Shown here piece after piece: positions 33,561-42,525 of a stretch of DNA of 64,000 nucleotides. The stretch comes from Halobacteriovoraceae bacterium (lineage in GTDB: Bacteria; Bdellovibrionota; Bacteriovoracia; Bacteriovoracales; Bacteriovoracaceae): positions 620,001 to 684,000 of the forward strand of contig JACKAJ010000016.1 of the NCBI GenBank assembly GCA_020635135.1, written 5' to 3'. The position numbers and the translations under genes were made by a program. The notes below the pieces were generated by a model. It did no database searches and was not told where the DNA came from. It saw only the letters and a list, made by a program, of their open reading frames with translations. Numbering within the stretch: position 1 is the stretch's first letter; each line of letters begins with the position of its first letter.

Positions 33561-35099
33561 TCACTCCCATTCAATTGTTCCAGGGGGCTTCGAAGTAATG
33601 TCGTATACGACCCTCGTCACACCCTTTACTTCATTGGTAATCCTTGAAGATACCCTGTCTAGTAAATTATACGGCATTTCTGACCAAGTTGCAGTCATCC
33701 CGTCGATACTATTCACTATTCGGACAGCAATAATCTCTTCATAAGCGCGATAATCACCTTTTACCCCCACCGTTTTCTGAGGAATAAGGACAGTGAAAGC
33801 TTGCCAACTTTTGTTGTAATTTCCCGTTCTCTGCAACTCTTCAAAGAGAATTTGATCAGATTGCTGAACTTTCAAAATAGCCTCTTCAGAGAGCATTCCG
33901 AGCACGCGGATACCAATTCCAGGGCCAGGAAATGGGTGTCGATAGATCCAATTTTTTTTCAATTTTATTTTTTCACCAAGAACTCTCACTTCATCTTTAA
34001 AAAGATACTTAAGCGGTTCTATAAGTTTTAATTTCATTTTTTCGGGCAATCCTCCCACATTGTGGTGGGATTTTATAGTGACAGATTTTCCGCCTTGTTT
34101 GTGTGGACTAACCGATTCAATGACGTCCGGATAAAGTGTTCCTTGTAATAAAAATTTAAATTCAATATTGTGATTATTTTCAAACTCATGGACTTTATTT
34201 TCAAACACATCAATAAAAGTGTTTCCAATAATTTTTCTCTTTTTTTCCGGATCGCCTTCTCCTTGAAGTTTTTCCATAAAGATGGCTTTAGCATCGATCA
34301 CTTCAATATTGAGAGGCATCTCTCGCTTGAGTTCTTCAATATGATGGTAATCTTGGGGTCTTAAAAGACCGTGATCCACAAAAAAGCAATAGAGCTTATC
34401 GCCTAGTACTTCATGGGCCATAGCCGCAGCAACTAATGAATCCACTCCTCCTGAAAAAGCACAAAGAACATAAGAATCTTTCGCCTTTTTTATCTCAGTG
34501 AGACACTCTTCTAGCATATCTCCGGTCTTCCAATTTTCTTGTAATTTGGAAACTTCTTTAAAAAAATAACTTAAAACTTCTGCCCCTTTTTCAGTGTGAT
34601 GGACTTCTGGATGAAATTGCAAGCCTAAGCGAGGTAACTTCGTATGCTGGATCCCTGCGATTAAGCCATTGTCGCTTTTGATGACGACTTTGAAATCACC
34701 AGGGATAACAGAAACATGATCACTGTGACTCATCCAGGCCGTAAATTTTTTAAAGGGTAAAGAAAGTTCCGGTTCGACAATGACTTCTGATTTTCCATAC
34801 TCTCCGATTGTTCCTTTCTCAACGGTTCCCCCGTAATACTTCGCCATTAATTGCATTCCATAACAAATCCCCAAAATGGGAATCTCTAATTGGAAAAAAG
34901 GTGTGTAGTCTTCAGTGTCTTCAAACACTGACTGTGGACCACCTGAGAGAATTATCGCCATGGGTTTTTGGCCTGCTAAAAGTTTTTCTTTGGCATCTTC
35001 AACTGTCAAAATCACACTGTGAAAATCCAGTTCTCGAGTTTTTCGCGTAATTAATTGTGTGTATTGAGAACCAAAATCGATAATCCAAATAGCTGACAT
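33561..35099 (-). CDS. guaA: GMP synthase (glutamine-hydrolysing)
   Basis: A 512-residue enzyme converting XMP to GMP. The N-terminal class I amidotransferase has the nucleophile in GICYGMQ and the His/Glu of QFHPEVHH; the ATP pyrophosphatase loop is SGGVDS near residue 215; the C-terminal dimer domain ends with the conserved RVVYDITSKPPGTIEWE. Length is as expected (E. coli 525). It lies 3 bases after the HIT gene. Confidence 0.97.
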   Translation of the reverse strand: MSAIWIIDFGSQYTQLITRKTRELDFHSVILTVEDAKEKLLAGQKPMAIILSGGPQSVFEDTEDYTPFFQLEIPILGICYGMQLMAKYYGGTVEKGTIGEYGKSEVIVEPELSLPFKKFTAWMSHSDHVSVIPGDFKVVIKSDNGLIAGIQHTKLPRLGLQFHPEVHHTEKGAEVLSYFFKEVSKLQENWKTGDMLEECLTEIKKAKDSYVLCAFSGGVDSLVAAAMAHEVLGDKLYCFFVDHGLLRPQDYHHIEELKREMPLNIEVIDAKAIFMEKLQGEGDPEKKRKIIGNTFIDVFENKVHEFENNHNIEFKFLLQGTLYPDVIESVSPHKQGGKSVTIKSHHNVGGLPEKMKLKLIEPLKYLFKDEVRVLGEKIKLKKNWIYRHPFPGPGIGIRVLGMLSEEAILKVQQSDQILFEELQRTGNYNKSWQAFTVLIPQKTVGVKGDYRAYEEIIAVRIVNSIDGMTATWSEMPYNLLDRVSSRITNEVKGVTRVVYDITSKPPGTIEWE

Positions 35100-35102
35100 G
35101 AA

Positions 35103-35453
35103 TTAAGCCCTTCCAAAATTTCCAAAACTCTCACCAGAGAGAAGATGAAAGTGAGTATAAAAAACCGACTGTCCTGCACGAGCCCCACAGTTTGTGACAA
35201 CCCTAAAGCCATGCTGATCAATTCCTTCAAGTTCAGTAAATTCTTTAATAGCCTTGAATATATCACTAATTTGAGTAGGATTTTTTTCAATCATTTCATT
35301 AATATTTGTAGATTTTTCTTTGTGAATAAATAGAACGTGTGTGCTTGCTTGAGGAGAAATATCCTTAAAAGCGAGAACATTATGATTTTCAAAAACTATC
35401 TCGGCAGGAATTTCTTTTTTTATAATTTTTTCAAAGATCGTCACATCATCCAT
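35103..35453 (-). CDS. HIT-family nucleotide hydrolase (HinT-like)
   Basis: A 116-residue histidine-triad protein. The AFKDISPQASTHVLFIHKEK segment is typical of HinT. The triad region reads QSVFYTHFHLLSG: the first His of HxHxHxx is Tyr and one Gly is Ser, but the central catalytic His and the last His remain. Such enzymes cleave AMP-amino bonds. The ATG at 35453 has GGAG 7 bases upstream and lies 4 bases after murA, between murA and guaA. Confidence 0.88.
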   Translation of the reverse strand: MDDVTIFEKIIKKEIPAEIVFENHNVLAFKDISPQASTHVLFIHKEKSTNINEMIEKNPTQISDIFKAIKEFTELEGIDQHGFRVVTNCGARAGQSVFYTHFHLLSGESFGNFGRA

Positions 35454-35457
35454 TTTA

Positions 35458-36738
35458 TTACTCCATGGGTTCATTAAGTCTTTTTATTTTTGCCCCAAGA
35501 TCAAAAAATTTTTTATCGATACCTTCATAGCCTCGATCAACGTGATAGACCCTTTGAATTCGCGTTTTTCCATTAGCAACAAGTGAAGTGAGTACCAAAG
35601 CAGCACTGGCCCGTAAGTCCGTGCACATCACAGGAGCTCCTTCAAGTATGCTGTTCCCTTCAACCACGGCTTTATTCCCATCTAATGAAATTTGAGCTCC
35701 CATCCGTACCAGCTCTGGTACATGCATAAAGCGGTTTTCAAAAATTTTCTCAGTAATAACACTCTTACCATTAACAACACTCAACAAACTCATCATCTGG
35801 GCTTGAACATCTGTAGGGAATCCAGGGTAAGGTTCTGTTTGGATATCAATACCCTTTAATTTTTCTTTGCAAGGCTTGACGTGAACATACTCTTCACCTC
35901 GATCGAATATTGCTCCCATGGCCTTGAGCTTTTCTAGAAAACTTTCTAAGTGATGAGGTCTGCAATTCACAACGGCTAAATCAGAATTACACATCAATCC
36001 AGCAATTATGAACGTTGCTGCTTCAATGCGATCAGGTATGGGAGTATAAACAATGTCTGCTTCCGCAGAATCTTTTGAGATACCTTTGATTGTAATTTCA
36101 TGTGTTCCCGCACCTTGAATTTCAAGTTCAGGGTAAAGAGCACACAAGAAAAGAGCTAAATCTTCTATTTCCGGTTCTCGAGCAGCATTAGAAATTTTGG
36201 TCGTCCCTTCAGCAAATGTCGCGGCCATGAGTAAATTTTCAGTCGCCCCAACAGAAGGGAATGGAAGATCAACTTCACAGCCTACTAATTTTTTAGCTTT
36301 GGCCAAGACATAACCTTTATCTGTATGAATCTCAGCCCCTAATTTTTTGAGACCTTCAATATGAAGATCCACTGGTCTCGCTCCAATAGCACAACCTCCA
36401 GGCAGAGAAACCTTGGCTTCTCCAAAACGAGCCAAGAGTGGACCAAGGACTAAAATTGAAGCCCTCATTGTTTTGACCAATTCATAGGGAGCTTCAAGAT
36501 GATTAATGGATTTTGGATCTATATAATGTTCGTCTCCATGAATTTCGATACGACAACCAAGAGACTCAAGTAATTTTCTCATAGTGCGAATATCGCGCAA
36601 GTGTGGAAGCTGCGATAACGCAATTTTTTTCTTAGAGAGAATAGTTGCGGCCATAATAGGAAGTGAAGAATTCTTTGAAGTTGAAATTCTCACTTCTCCA
36701 CTCAATTTATTAGGACCTTCGACTAAAAATACATCCAT
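35458..36738 (-). CDS. murA: UDP-N-acetylglucosamine 1-carboxyvinyltransferase
   Basis: A 426-residue enzyme making the first committed step of peptidoglycan synthesis from UDP-GlcNAc and PEP. It has KNSSLP near residue 22 (usually KNAALP), the catalytic Cys116 in PGGCAIGARPVDLH, and the C-terminal RVYHVDRGYEGID. Cys rather than Asp at the active site predicts fosfomycin sensitivity. An ATG at 36753 would add 5 residues; neither start has a strong ribosome-binding site. First gene of the murA-hit-guaA-yceI unit. Confidence 0.96.
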   Translation of the reverse strand: MDVFLVEGPNKLSGEVRISTSKNSSLPIMAATILSKKKIALSQLPHLRDIRTMRKLLESLGCRIEIHGDEHYIDPKSINHLEAPYELVKTMRASILVLGPLLARFGEAKVSLPGGCAIGARPVDLHIEGLKKLGAEIHTDKGYVLAKAKKLVGCEVDLPFPSVGATENLLMAATFAEGTTKISNAAREPEIEDLALFLCALYPELEIQGAGTHEITIKGISKDSAEADIVYTPIPDRIEAATFIIAGLMCNSDLAVVNCRPHHLESFLEKLKAMGAIFDRGEEYVHVKPCKEKLKGIDIQTEPYPGFPTDVQAQMMSLLSVVNGKSVITEKIFENRFMHVPELVRMGAQISLDGNKAVVEGNSILEGAPVMCTDLRASAALVLTSLVANGKTRIQRVYHVDRGYEGIDKKFFDLGAKIKRLNEPME

Positions 36739-36829
36739 CTTGATGCCCATCATACAGTATTCTTATCGATTAAAAAATTTCTTTTCCAGAAAGTATTGCT
36801 TTTTTAAAATTCCTCCCCATCTTTAAAGT

Positions 36830-37471
36830 GTGAAGACTCGAGAAGAATTTAATCATGAACGAAAAAAAATGGTCCACTACCAATTAGTAGGAAGGGGTGT
36901 CTCACAGCCTCGCGTCCTTGACGCTATGCTTAGCGTTCCGCGAGATGAGTTTATCCCCATCGACCTGAGAAACCTTTCTTATACCGACGGCCCACTTCCT
37001 ATCGATTATGGGCAAACGATTTCTCAACCCTATATTGTTGCTTACATGTTACAAGCTTTAGAGATCAAGCCAACTGATCGGGTCCTCGAAGTGGGGACTG
37101 GTTCGGGTTACAATGCCGCTGTCATGAGTAAGTTAGCCAATGAAGTGTATAGTGTTGAAATTGTCAGTGGATTGGCCAATGAGAGTTCTGAAATTTTAAA
37201 GAAATTAGGATTTAAAAATGTTCACGTCAGACAGGGAAATGGCTACCAAGGTTGGCCTGAGCATGCTCCCTTCGATGTCATTTGCTTAACGGCAGCCCCT
37301 ATTAAAACACCTCGCACTCTGTTTGATCAATTGGCCGAAGGTGGACGCCTCATTGCTCCAGAGGGGGATGCCTATCAGCAGCTAGTTCTCTATCAAAAAA
37401 TTCAAGGAACCATTCACAAAACTGATCTCATCCCTGTTCGCTTTGTTCCTATGATCCAAACGACTTCATAA
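36830..37471 (+). CDS. pcm: Protein-L-isoaspartate O-methyltransferase
   Basis: A 213-residue SAM-dependent methyltransferase that repairs isoaspartyl residues. The family segments are visible: ISQPYIVAYMLQAL, the SAM-binding LEVGTGSGYNAAV, the QGNGYQGWPEHAPFD stretch and the ICLTAAP motif. The start is GTG with little Shine-Dalgarno; a methionine 13 residues later would remove the conserved REEF-type N-terminal helix, so GTG is preferred. It overlaps the convergent prmC by 6 bases. Confidence 0.9.
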   Translation: MKTREEFNHERKKMVHYQLVGRGVSQPRVLDAMLSVPRDEFIPIDLRNLSYTDGPLPIDYGQTISQPYIVAYMLQALEIKPTDRVLEVGTGSGYNAAVMSKLANEVYSVEIVSGLANESSEILKKLGFKNVHVRQGNGYQGWPEHAPFDVICLTAAPIKTPRTLFDQLAEGGRLIAPEGDAYQQLVLYQKIQGTIHKTDLIPVRFVPMIQTTS

Positions 37472-38302
37472 ACAAAATTGAGCAAAGCGGGGTCGCTTTG
37501 TATAATCATTTATAATTTTTTTTAAATGTAACCCTTCACTAGCTGCTATTTCAGTCAATTCTTTCCAGTTTTCTTCGTGCCCTTCCATAAAAAGAGCTCC
37601 TGATTTATTTAAAAGATTTACTGTTTGCTTGAAAAATTCCCTGTACCAATTTTCGAATTCTTCATCATCAAGGAAAAGTGCAATTTCTGGTTCGAATTTT
37701 TGAACTTGCCGATGAACCCCACCTCGCTGCGATTGTTTTATATAGGGAGGATTGCTCACAATAAAATCCAAACAAGGGATAGAAGGATGCTCAAGGCGAT
37801 CAGCCTGTAAAAGATGAAATTCGTGCCCCGGATTAAGTAAGTTTTGATGATAAGAAAAATTCTTTTTACAAACAGCAAGGCTTCCTTCATCAATGTCGGT
37901 CCCCCAAAAAACGATTGGTTTTTCCACTTCCATCAATAAGCTTAATCCCAAGGCTCCACTTCCCACACCGACTTCACAAATATTAAGTGCTTCTTTTTTA
38001 TTAAATTTTCGCAAGAAAGAGACACTTTCTCCTACTAAAATTTCAGTTTCACTTCTCGGGATGAGAACATTTTCGTCCACATAGAAACGATTATTATAAA
38101 AGTAAGCTTCATTATTTATATACTCTAAGGGAATTCCCTCTTGAAGTTTATGAGAGAACATTTCTAAATGATAAGCTTCTCCCCAAAATTCTCCTGCCAA
38201 TAATTTCTTTTGGCAAAAAAGTAAAAACTCATTTTCCAATCGATTTAAGTTTAGCCCTGGGTAATTTTTTTGGTGGATTTCGAGAAGATCTTGGAGTTGC
38301 AA
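37466..38302 (-). CDS. prmC: Release-factor glutamine methyltransferase
   Basis: A 278-residue SAM methyltransferase that modifies the Gln of the GGQ motif in release factors. It shows the helical N-terminal domain, the SETEILV segment, the SAM-binding CEVGVGSGALGLSL, the DIDEGSLAVCKKN strand and the diagnostic NPPYI motif. It starts two bases after prfA, its substrate's gene, the standard arrangement, and is the last gene of rho-prfA-prmC. Confidence 0.94.
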   Translation of the reverse strand: MQLQDLLEIHQKNYPGLNLNRLENEFLLFCQKKLLAGEFWGEAYHLEMFSHKLQEGIPLEYINNEAYFYNNRFYVDENVLIPRSETEILVGESVSFLRKFNKKEALNICEVGVGSGALGLSLLMEVEKPIVFWGTDIDEGSLAVCKKNFSYHQNLLNPGHEFHLLQADRLEHPSIPCLDFIVSNPPYIKQSQRGGVHRQVQKFEPEIALFLDDEEFENWYREFFKQTVNLLNKSGALFMEGHEENWKELTEIAASEGLHLKKIINDYTKRPRFAQFCL

Positions 38303-38304
38303 TT

Positions 38305-39372
38305 TTACTCCTCTTCCCCTTGTAATAACTGAGTTTGGTTGTGTGTAATTAAGGCATCGGTAACAGGTCCCAACTCTCCTTCGATTATTCTATCCAAAGA
38401 ATAGAGAGTGAGATTAATCCGATGATCCGTGAGTCGACCTTGCGGAAAGTTATAGGTGCGAATCCTCTCAGAGCGATCCCCGCGCCCAACGAGACCTCGC
38501 CTTTTTTCAGCTTCTGCAGCTTGAGCCTCTTGCACCATTTTATCGTATATTCTAGCTCTCAAGATCTTGAGTGCCTTATCTTTATTTTTATGCTGTGATT
38601 TTTCATCTTGGATGGCCACAGCTGTTCCTGTTGGGATGTGTGTAGCTCTTACAGCTGAGTCTGTGGTGTTAACAGATTGTCCTCCATGCCCACCAGCGCG
38701 ATAAACATCAATCCGCACATCATTCATATCCAATTCAAATTCCACTTCATCAGCTTCAGGCATAACAGCCACAGTTATTGTCGAAGTGTGGACACGCCCT
38801 TGCGATTCAGTTTTTGGAACTCGCTGAACTCTGTGAACGCCTGATTCATATTTCAATTTTGAGTAAACTTTTTCACCAGTAACGGCCATGATAACTTCTT
38901 TAAGACCTTCATCACTTTTACTAACTGAGATTATCTCACACTTAAATCCTAATTCTTTAAAATAGTTTTGATACATGCGCATAACATCGGCTGCAAAAAT
39001 AGAGGCTTCATCACCACCGGCTCCTGCTCGAATTTCAAGCATAACGTCTTTGTCATCGAGCGGGTCTTTAGGCAGAAGAAGGATTCTTAAGCTATCCTCA
39101 AGAACCTCAATTTCTTTTTCACCTTCGCTCACTTCCTCTTTAGCCATTTCTTTGAGCTCAGGATCAGATTCGTTGATTGCCAAATCTTTTGCTTGCGAGA
39201 CATCTTCTTTAATTTTTTTGTATTTTTTATAAGTTTCGACAATTTCTTCGAGAGAAGCTCTTTCAGAACTTATTTTTTTGAATTCTTCTTGTCGATCATA
39301 AATGCTTGGATCTGCGAGCTGATTCGTTAGGTAATCATACCTTTCTATTACAGCTTCTAATTTATCAAACAT
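38305..39372 (-). CDS. prfA: Peptide chain release factor 1
   Basis: A 355-residue class I release factor for UAA and UAG. The anticodon-like position reads VPKTES (PxT of RF1, not SPF of RF2) in RVQRVPKTESQGRVHTSTITVAV, and the catalytic GGQ lies in YRAGGHGGQSVNTTDSAV. Length fits RF1 (360 in E. coli). It is two bases after rho and two bases before prmC. Confidence 0.97.
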   Translation of the reverse strand: MFDKLEAVIERYDYLTNQLADPSIYDRQEEFKKISSERASLEEIVETYKKYKKIKEDVSQAKDLAINESDPELKEMAKEEVSEGEKEIEVLEDSLRILLLPKDPLDDKDVMLEIRAGAGGDEASIFAADVMRMYQNYFKELGFKCEIISVSKSDEGLKEVIMAVTGEKVYSKLKYESGVHRVQRVPKTESQGRVHTSTITVAVMPEADEVEFELDMNDVRIDVYRAGGHGGQSVNTTDSAVRATHIPTGTAVAIQDEKSQHKNKDKALKILRARIYDKMVQEAQAAEAEKRRGLVGRGDRSERIRTYNFPQGRLTDHRINLTLYSLDRIIEGELGPVTDALITHNQTQLLQGEEE

Positions 39373-39374
39373 GG

Positions 39375-40622
39375 TTATCCATTCATTGATTCAAGGAATT
39401 CAGCATTGGTTTTCGATTTATTAATTCGGCTCAACACAAATTCCATGGAATCAATTGTATTCATCGGATGAAGTACTCTTCTTAGGACATACAATCTCTG
39501 TAATGTATTTTCATCAATAAGAAGATCTTCTTTTCGAGTCGATGACTTATTAATATCGAGACATGGGAAAATTCTCTTTTCCATGAGTTTTCTATCGAGC
39601 TGAATTTCAGAGTTACCTGTTCCTTTAAATTCTTCGAAAATAACTTCGTCCATTCTCGAACCCGTATCAATAAGTGCAGTAGCAATAATAGTTAATGAAC
39701 CGCCGTTTTCTATATTTCTAGCAGCTCCAAAAAATCTTTTTGGTTTATGAAGAGCATTAGAATCAACCCCACCGGATAAAATCTTTCCAGATGGTGGCAC
39801 AACAGTGTTATAAGCTCGAGCAAGACGGGTAATGGAATCGAGAAGAATAATGACATCTTTTCCTGCCTCAACAAGTCTCTTCGATTTTTCTAAAACCATT
39901 TCAGCGACTTGAACGTGGCGACTCGCGGGCTCATCAAATGTTGAAGATACAACTTCGGCGTCAACGTTTCTTCTCATATCTGTCACTTCCTCAGGTCTTT
40001 CATCAATGAGAAGTACAATAAGTTTTGCATCGGGATGATTATCAGTAATGGAATTGGCAATATCTTGGAGAAGAACTGTTTTCCCTGCCTTTGGGGGAGC
40101 AACAATCAAACATCGCTGTCCAAAACCTTGAGGAACAAACAAATCAATAATTCGCGTAGAATAATTAGTGGGCTTACTTTCAAGTTGAATTTTTTCTTCT
40201 GGATAAAGTGGAGTTAAGTTATCGAAAAGCACCATTTTTTTGTGCTTTTCAGGAGTATTAAAGTTAATCGTATTGACTTTAAGAAGAGCAAAATAGCGCT
40301 CATTATCTTTGGGAGGGCGAATCTGCCCTGCGACTGTATCCCCAGTCCGTAAACCAAATCTTCTAATCTGGCTAGGACTTACATAAATATCATCGGCACC
40401 TGGAAGATAGTTATAACTTGGAGATCTTAAGAATCCAAAACCATCGGGTAGTATTTCGAGGACACCTTCACCAAAAATTCCTTCTTCTTTTTTGGCGTGG
40501 GCTGCTAGAAGGGCAAAGATAATTTCGTGTTTTTTCATCCCCGAAGCATTTTCAACTTTTGCATCTTCTGCCATTTTCGTGAGTTCATCGATGTTCATTT
40601 CTCTTAAATCATTCAAATGCAT
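39375..40622 (-). CDS. rho: Transcription termination factor Rho
   Basis: A 415-residue hexameric RNA helicase. Order: N-terminal helical region, cold-shock-like RNA-binding domain (EGVLEILPDGFGFLRSP), the P-loop APPKAGKTVLL near residue 180, Walker B VILLDSITRLARAYN and the Q-loop PPSGKILSGGVD. Length matches E. coli Rho (419). A promoter is visible at 40815-40845. First gene of the rho-prfA-prmC operon. Confidence 0.97.
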   Translation of the reverse strand: MHLNDLREMNIDELTKMAEDAKVENASGMKKHEIIFALLAAHAKKEEGIFGEGVLEILPDGFGFLRSPSYNYLPGADDIYVSPSQIRRFGLRTGDTVAGQIRPPKDNERYFALLKVNTINFNTPEKHKKMVLFDNLTPLYPEEKIQLESKPTNYSTRIIDLFVPQGFGQRCLIVAPPKAGKTVLLQDIANSITDNHPDAKLIVLLIDERPEEVTDMRRNVDAEVVSSTFDEPASRHVQVAEMVLEKSKRLVEAGKDVIILLDSITRLARAYNTVVPPSGKILSGGVDSNALHKPKRFFGAARNIENGGSLTIIATALIDTGSRMDEVIFEEFKGTGNSEIQLDRKLMEKRIFPCLDINKSSTRKEDLLIDENTLQRLYVLRRVLHPMNTIDSMEFVLSRINKSKTNAEFLESMNG

Positions 40623-40814
40623 TTAAGCTTCTCCCAAGTTTTGAATTTTCTTTTATCCTATCTCATAAAATTTTGATCATTTATTGCTACGAAAGTGAGA
40701 AGAGGGGCTTGTAGTAAAAGAAACTCCAGGTTTTGTGTATTATTTTTTTAATTTAAATTCTTACAAAAAGTCCTTATTTTTATTAAAAAGAACGCAGTCT
40801 GGGCGACTAGCTCC

Positions 40815-40845
40815 ATTATAATATCTACCCATGTAAACTTGTCAA
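40815..40845 (-). promoter_or_regulatory. Sigma-70-type promoter for rho
   Basis: On the minus strand TTGACA (40845-40840) is followed by ATTATAAT; spacing is 17 to ATTATA or 19 to TATAAT. The -35 box lies inside the perfect palindrome GTCAAGG-A-CCTTGAC (40841-40855), a possible operator. Confidence 0.6.
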
Positions 40846-40855
40846 GGACCTTGAC
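40841..40855. promoter_or_regulatory. Palindrome over the rho -35 region
   Basis: GTCAAGG-A-CCTTGAC is a perfect inverted repeat of 7 bp with one central base. A second palindrome, TACCGATATCGGTA, lies at 40862-40875 just before the YqgF start. Both could be operators in this short divergent promoter region. Confidence 0.4.
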
Positions 40856-40885
40856 GAAAGTTACCGATATCGGTACAAATTGGCC

Positions 40886-41335
40886 ATGAATTCACACATA
40901 TTATGCCTTGATTTTGGTGAAAAATTTATAGGACTCGCTTCCTATGCCAAAGGTAAAGACCCTTTTCCTGTTCTGTACGATCGCATCAAATTCACCAATG
41001 AAAACGCTGTTTTCGATCAAATACTTAGCTTTATTGGTGCCGAAGAATTTACAGATATCGTTGTAGGGATTCCCTATTTGCTTGATCGCCGTGAAACGAA
41101 AATGACAAAAAAAGTAAAATCTTTTGCAGAAAAGCTAAGAAAGATTTTGGACAAAAATGGTCGTGAATCAATTCCAATTCATGAACAAGATGAATACCTT
41201 ACTACTTATCAAGCCAAAGAATACATGAGAAATTCTCCTCTTTATAACTTCAAAGTAGATTTATCAAAAATTGACACAATTTCTGCGAAAATAATTCTTC
41301 AAGATTTTCTCGCAACTCAGAGTTCAATCGCTTAA
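40886..41335 (+). CDS. ruvX: YqgF/RuvX-like Holliday-junction resolvase-fold nuclease
   Basis: A 149-residue RNase H-fold protein: first acidic motif LDFGEKFIGLA, second strand IVVGIPY, the DEYLTTYQAKEYM helix and the terminal IDTISAKIILQDFL with the last Asp. The family acts on 16S rRNA 5' ends and/or Holliday junctions. The ATG at 40886 lacks a ribosome-binding site; a TTG at 40880 is also in frame. A weak promoter (TTGACG, 17 bases, TACAAA) would put the transcript start at the ATG. mltG follows after 9 bases. Confidence 0.85.
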   Translation: MNSHILCLDFGEKFIGLASYAKGKDPFPVLYDRIKFTNENAVFDQILSFIGAEEFTDIVVGIPYLLDRRETKMTKKVKSFAEKLRKILDKNGRESIPIHEQDEYLTTYQAKEYMRNSPLYNFKVDLSKIDTISAKIILQDFLATQSSIA

Positions 41336-41344
41336 AATAAATTA

Positions 41345-42379
41345 ATGTTAAAAAAAGCATTTCTTTATTCAACGGTACTTGCCCCTATTATAGCAGGGCT
41401 ATTTATTGGTATCCACGTATTCATTATTCTCAATCAGTCTTATCATGGTCCAGACAAAGAATTTGTGATCGATTCCGGAGAATCTTTCTCTCGCATTAAT
41501 TATAATCTCTACAAAGAAGGGATAATTTCCAATCCTCGTATCTTCCACTACTATGCTCGCTTCAAAGGGCAGATGGAAAATTTAAAAAGTGGGACATATC
41601 TCTTTAAATCAGGGGTCACCATTCCCGAAGTCCTCAACATTCTTCACTCTGGTTTATCTCAACTCCTAACAGTCACTATTCCCGAAGGGAAAAATATTTA
41701 CGAAATTTCAGGCATCCTGGTTGAAAATAAAGTCCTAAGCACCAAGCAAGAGTTCATTGACGAAGTTCACAAAAAAATATGGATTCAAAAACTCTCCCCA
41801 CAAGCAAAAAGTTTAGAAGGCTATCTTTTTCCAGAAACTTATAAATTTTCACCCAACACATCTGCAAAAAAAGTTGTTGAAGTTATGCTTAGAGGTTTTA
41901 ATCAAAAAACAAAAGATATCAATTTTCAAAGCCCTTTACTTAAAAATCGGCATGAAATTATCACCCTTGCCTCGATCGTCGAAAAAGAAACGGGAGCAAA
42001 GTGGGAAAGAAAAAAAATAGCAGGTGTTTTTCTCAACAGGCTCAAGAAAAAAATGCGCCTGCAATCCGACCCAACCACAATCTATGGTTTATTCCCAAAC
42101 TTTGACGGGAACTTGAGAAAAAAAGACCTCCTCGAAAAAACTCCCTATAACACTTATGCCATCGCTGGACTCCCACAGGGACCGATCTGTAACCCTGGAC
42201 TTGAAGCTATAAAAGCCGTGTTGGAGCCTGATAATCATGAATTTCTTTATTTTGTCAGTCAAAATGATGGAACACATGTTTTTAGCAAGTCCTACAAAGA
42301 CCACTCCAAAGCCGTGGATTATTGGCAAAAGACAAAAGCCAATCGAGAAGGTCGAAGCTGGCGTGATCTCAAGCAATGA
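41345..42379 (+). CDS. mltG: Endolytic murein transglycosylase
   Basis: A 344-residue inner-membrane protein: one transmembrane helix (residues 7-29), a LysM-like domain, and the YceG-fold catalytic domain with SLEGYLFPETYKF, the catalytic Glu in LASIVEKETG, LQSDPTTIYGL, and TPYNTYAIAGLPQGPICNPG. It cleaves nascent glycan strands and limits their length. Coupled to yqgF upstream, a common arrangement. Confidence 0.95.
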   Translation: MLKKAFLYSTVLAPIIAGLFIGIHVFIILNQSYHGPDKEFVIDSGESFSRINYNLYKEGIISNPRIFHYYARFKGQMENLKSGTYLFKSGVTIPEVLNILHSGLSQLLTVTIPEGKNIYEISGILVENKVLSTKQEFIDEVHKKIWIQKLSPQAKSLEGYLFPETYKFSPNTSAKKVVEVMLRGFNQKTKDINFQSPLLKNRHEIITLASIVEKETGAKWERKKIAGVFLNRLKKKMRLQSDPTTIYGLFPNFDGNLRKKDLLEKTPYNTYAIAGLPQGPICNPGLEAIKAVLEPDNHEFLYFVSQNDGTHVFSKSYKDHSKAVDYWQKTKANREGRSWRDLKQ

Positions 42380-42442
42380 CCCACTGAGTCATTTCATTCT
42401 TAACCATTTCTTAATCGAATCTCAAAGCCTCAACTCGTATAA

Positions 42443-42485
42443 AAACTACCTAGAGCTTTTATTAGCTTGCGAAATTTGGTAGTTT
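42443..42485. other. Inverted repeat upstream of the large exported protein
   Basis: AAACTACC (42443-42450) and GGTAGTTT (42478-42485) are exact complements with a 27-base loop holding AGCT-TTTATT-AGCT. It lies in the 146-base gap after mltG and could be a weak terminator or an operator. Confidence 0.35.
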
Positions 42486-42525
42486 GCCTCGTACACTAAC
42501 CATCCATTTTTGGGGAAAGTTAAAG

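Noticed and set aside
37680..37700. GGTTCGAA resembling a tRNA T-loop
   Set aside because: It lies in prmC coding sequence and no acceptor or anticodon arm can be formed around it.
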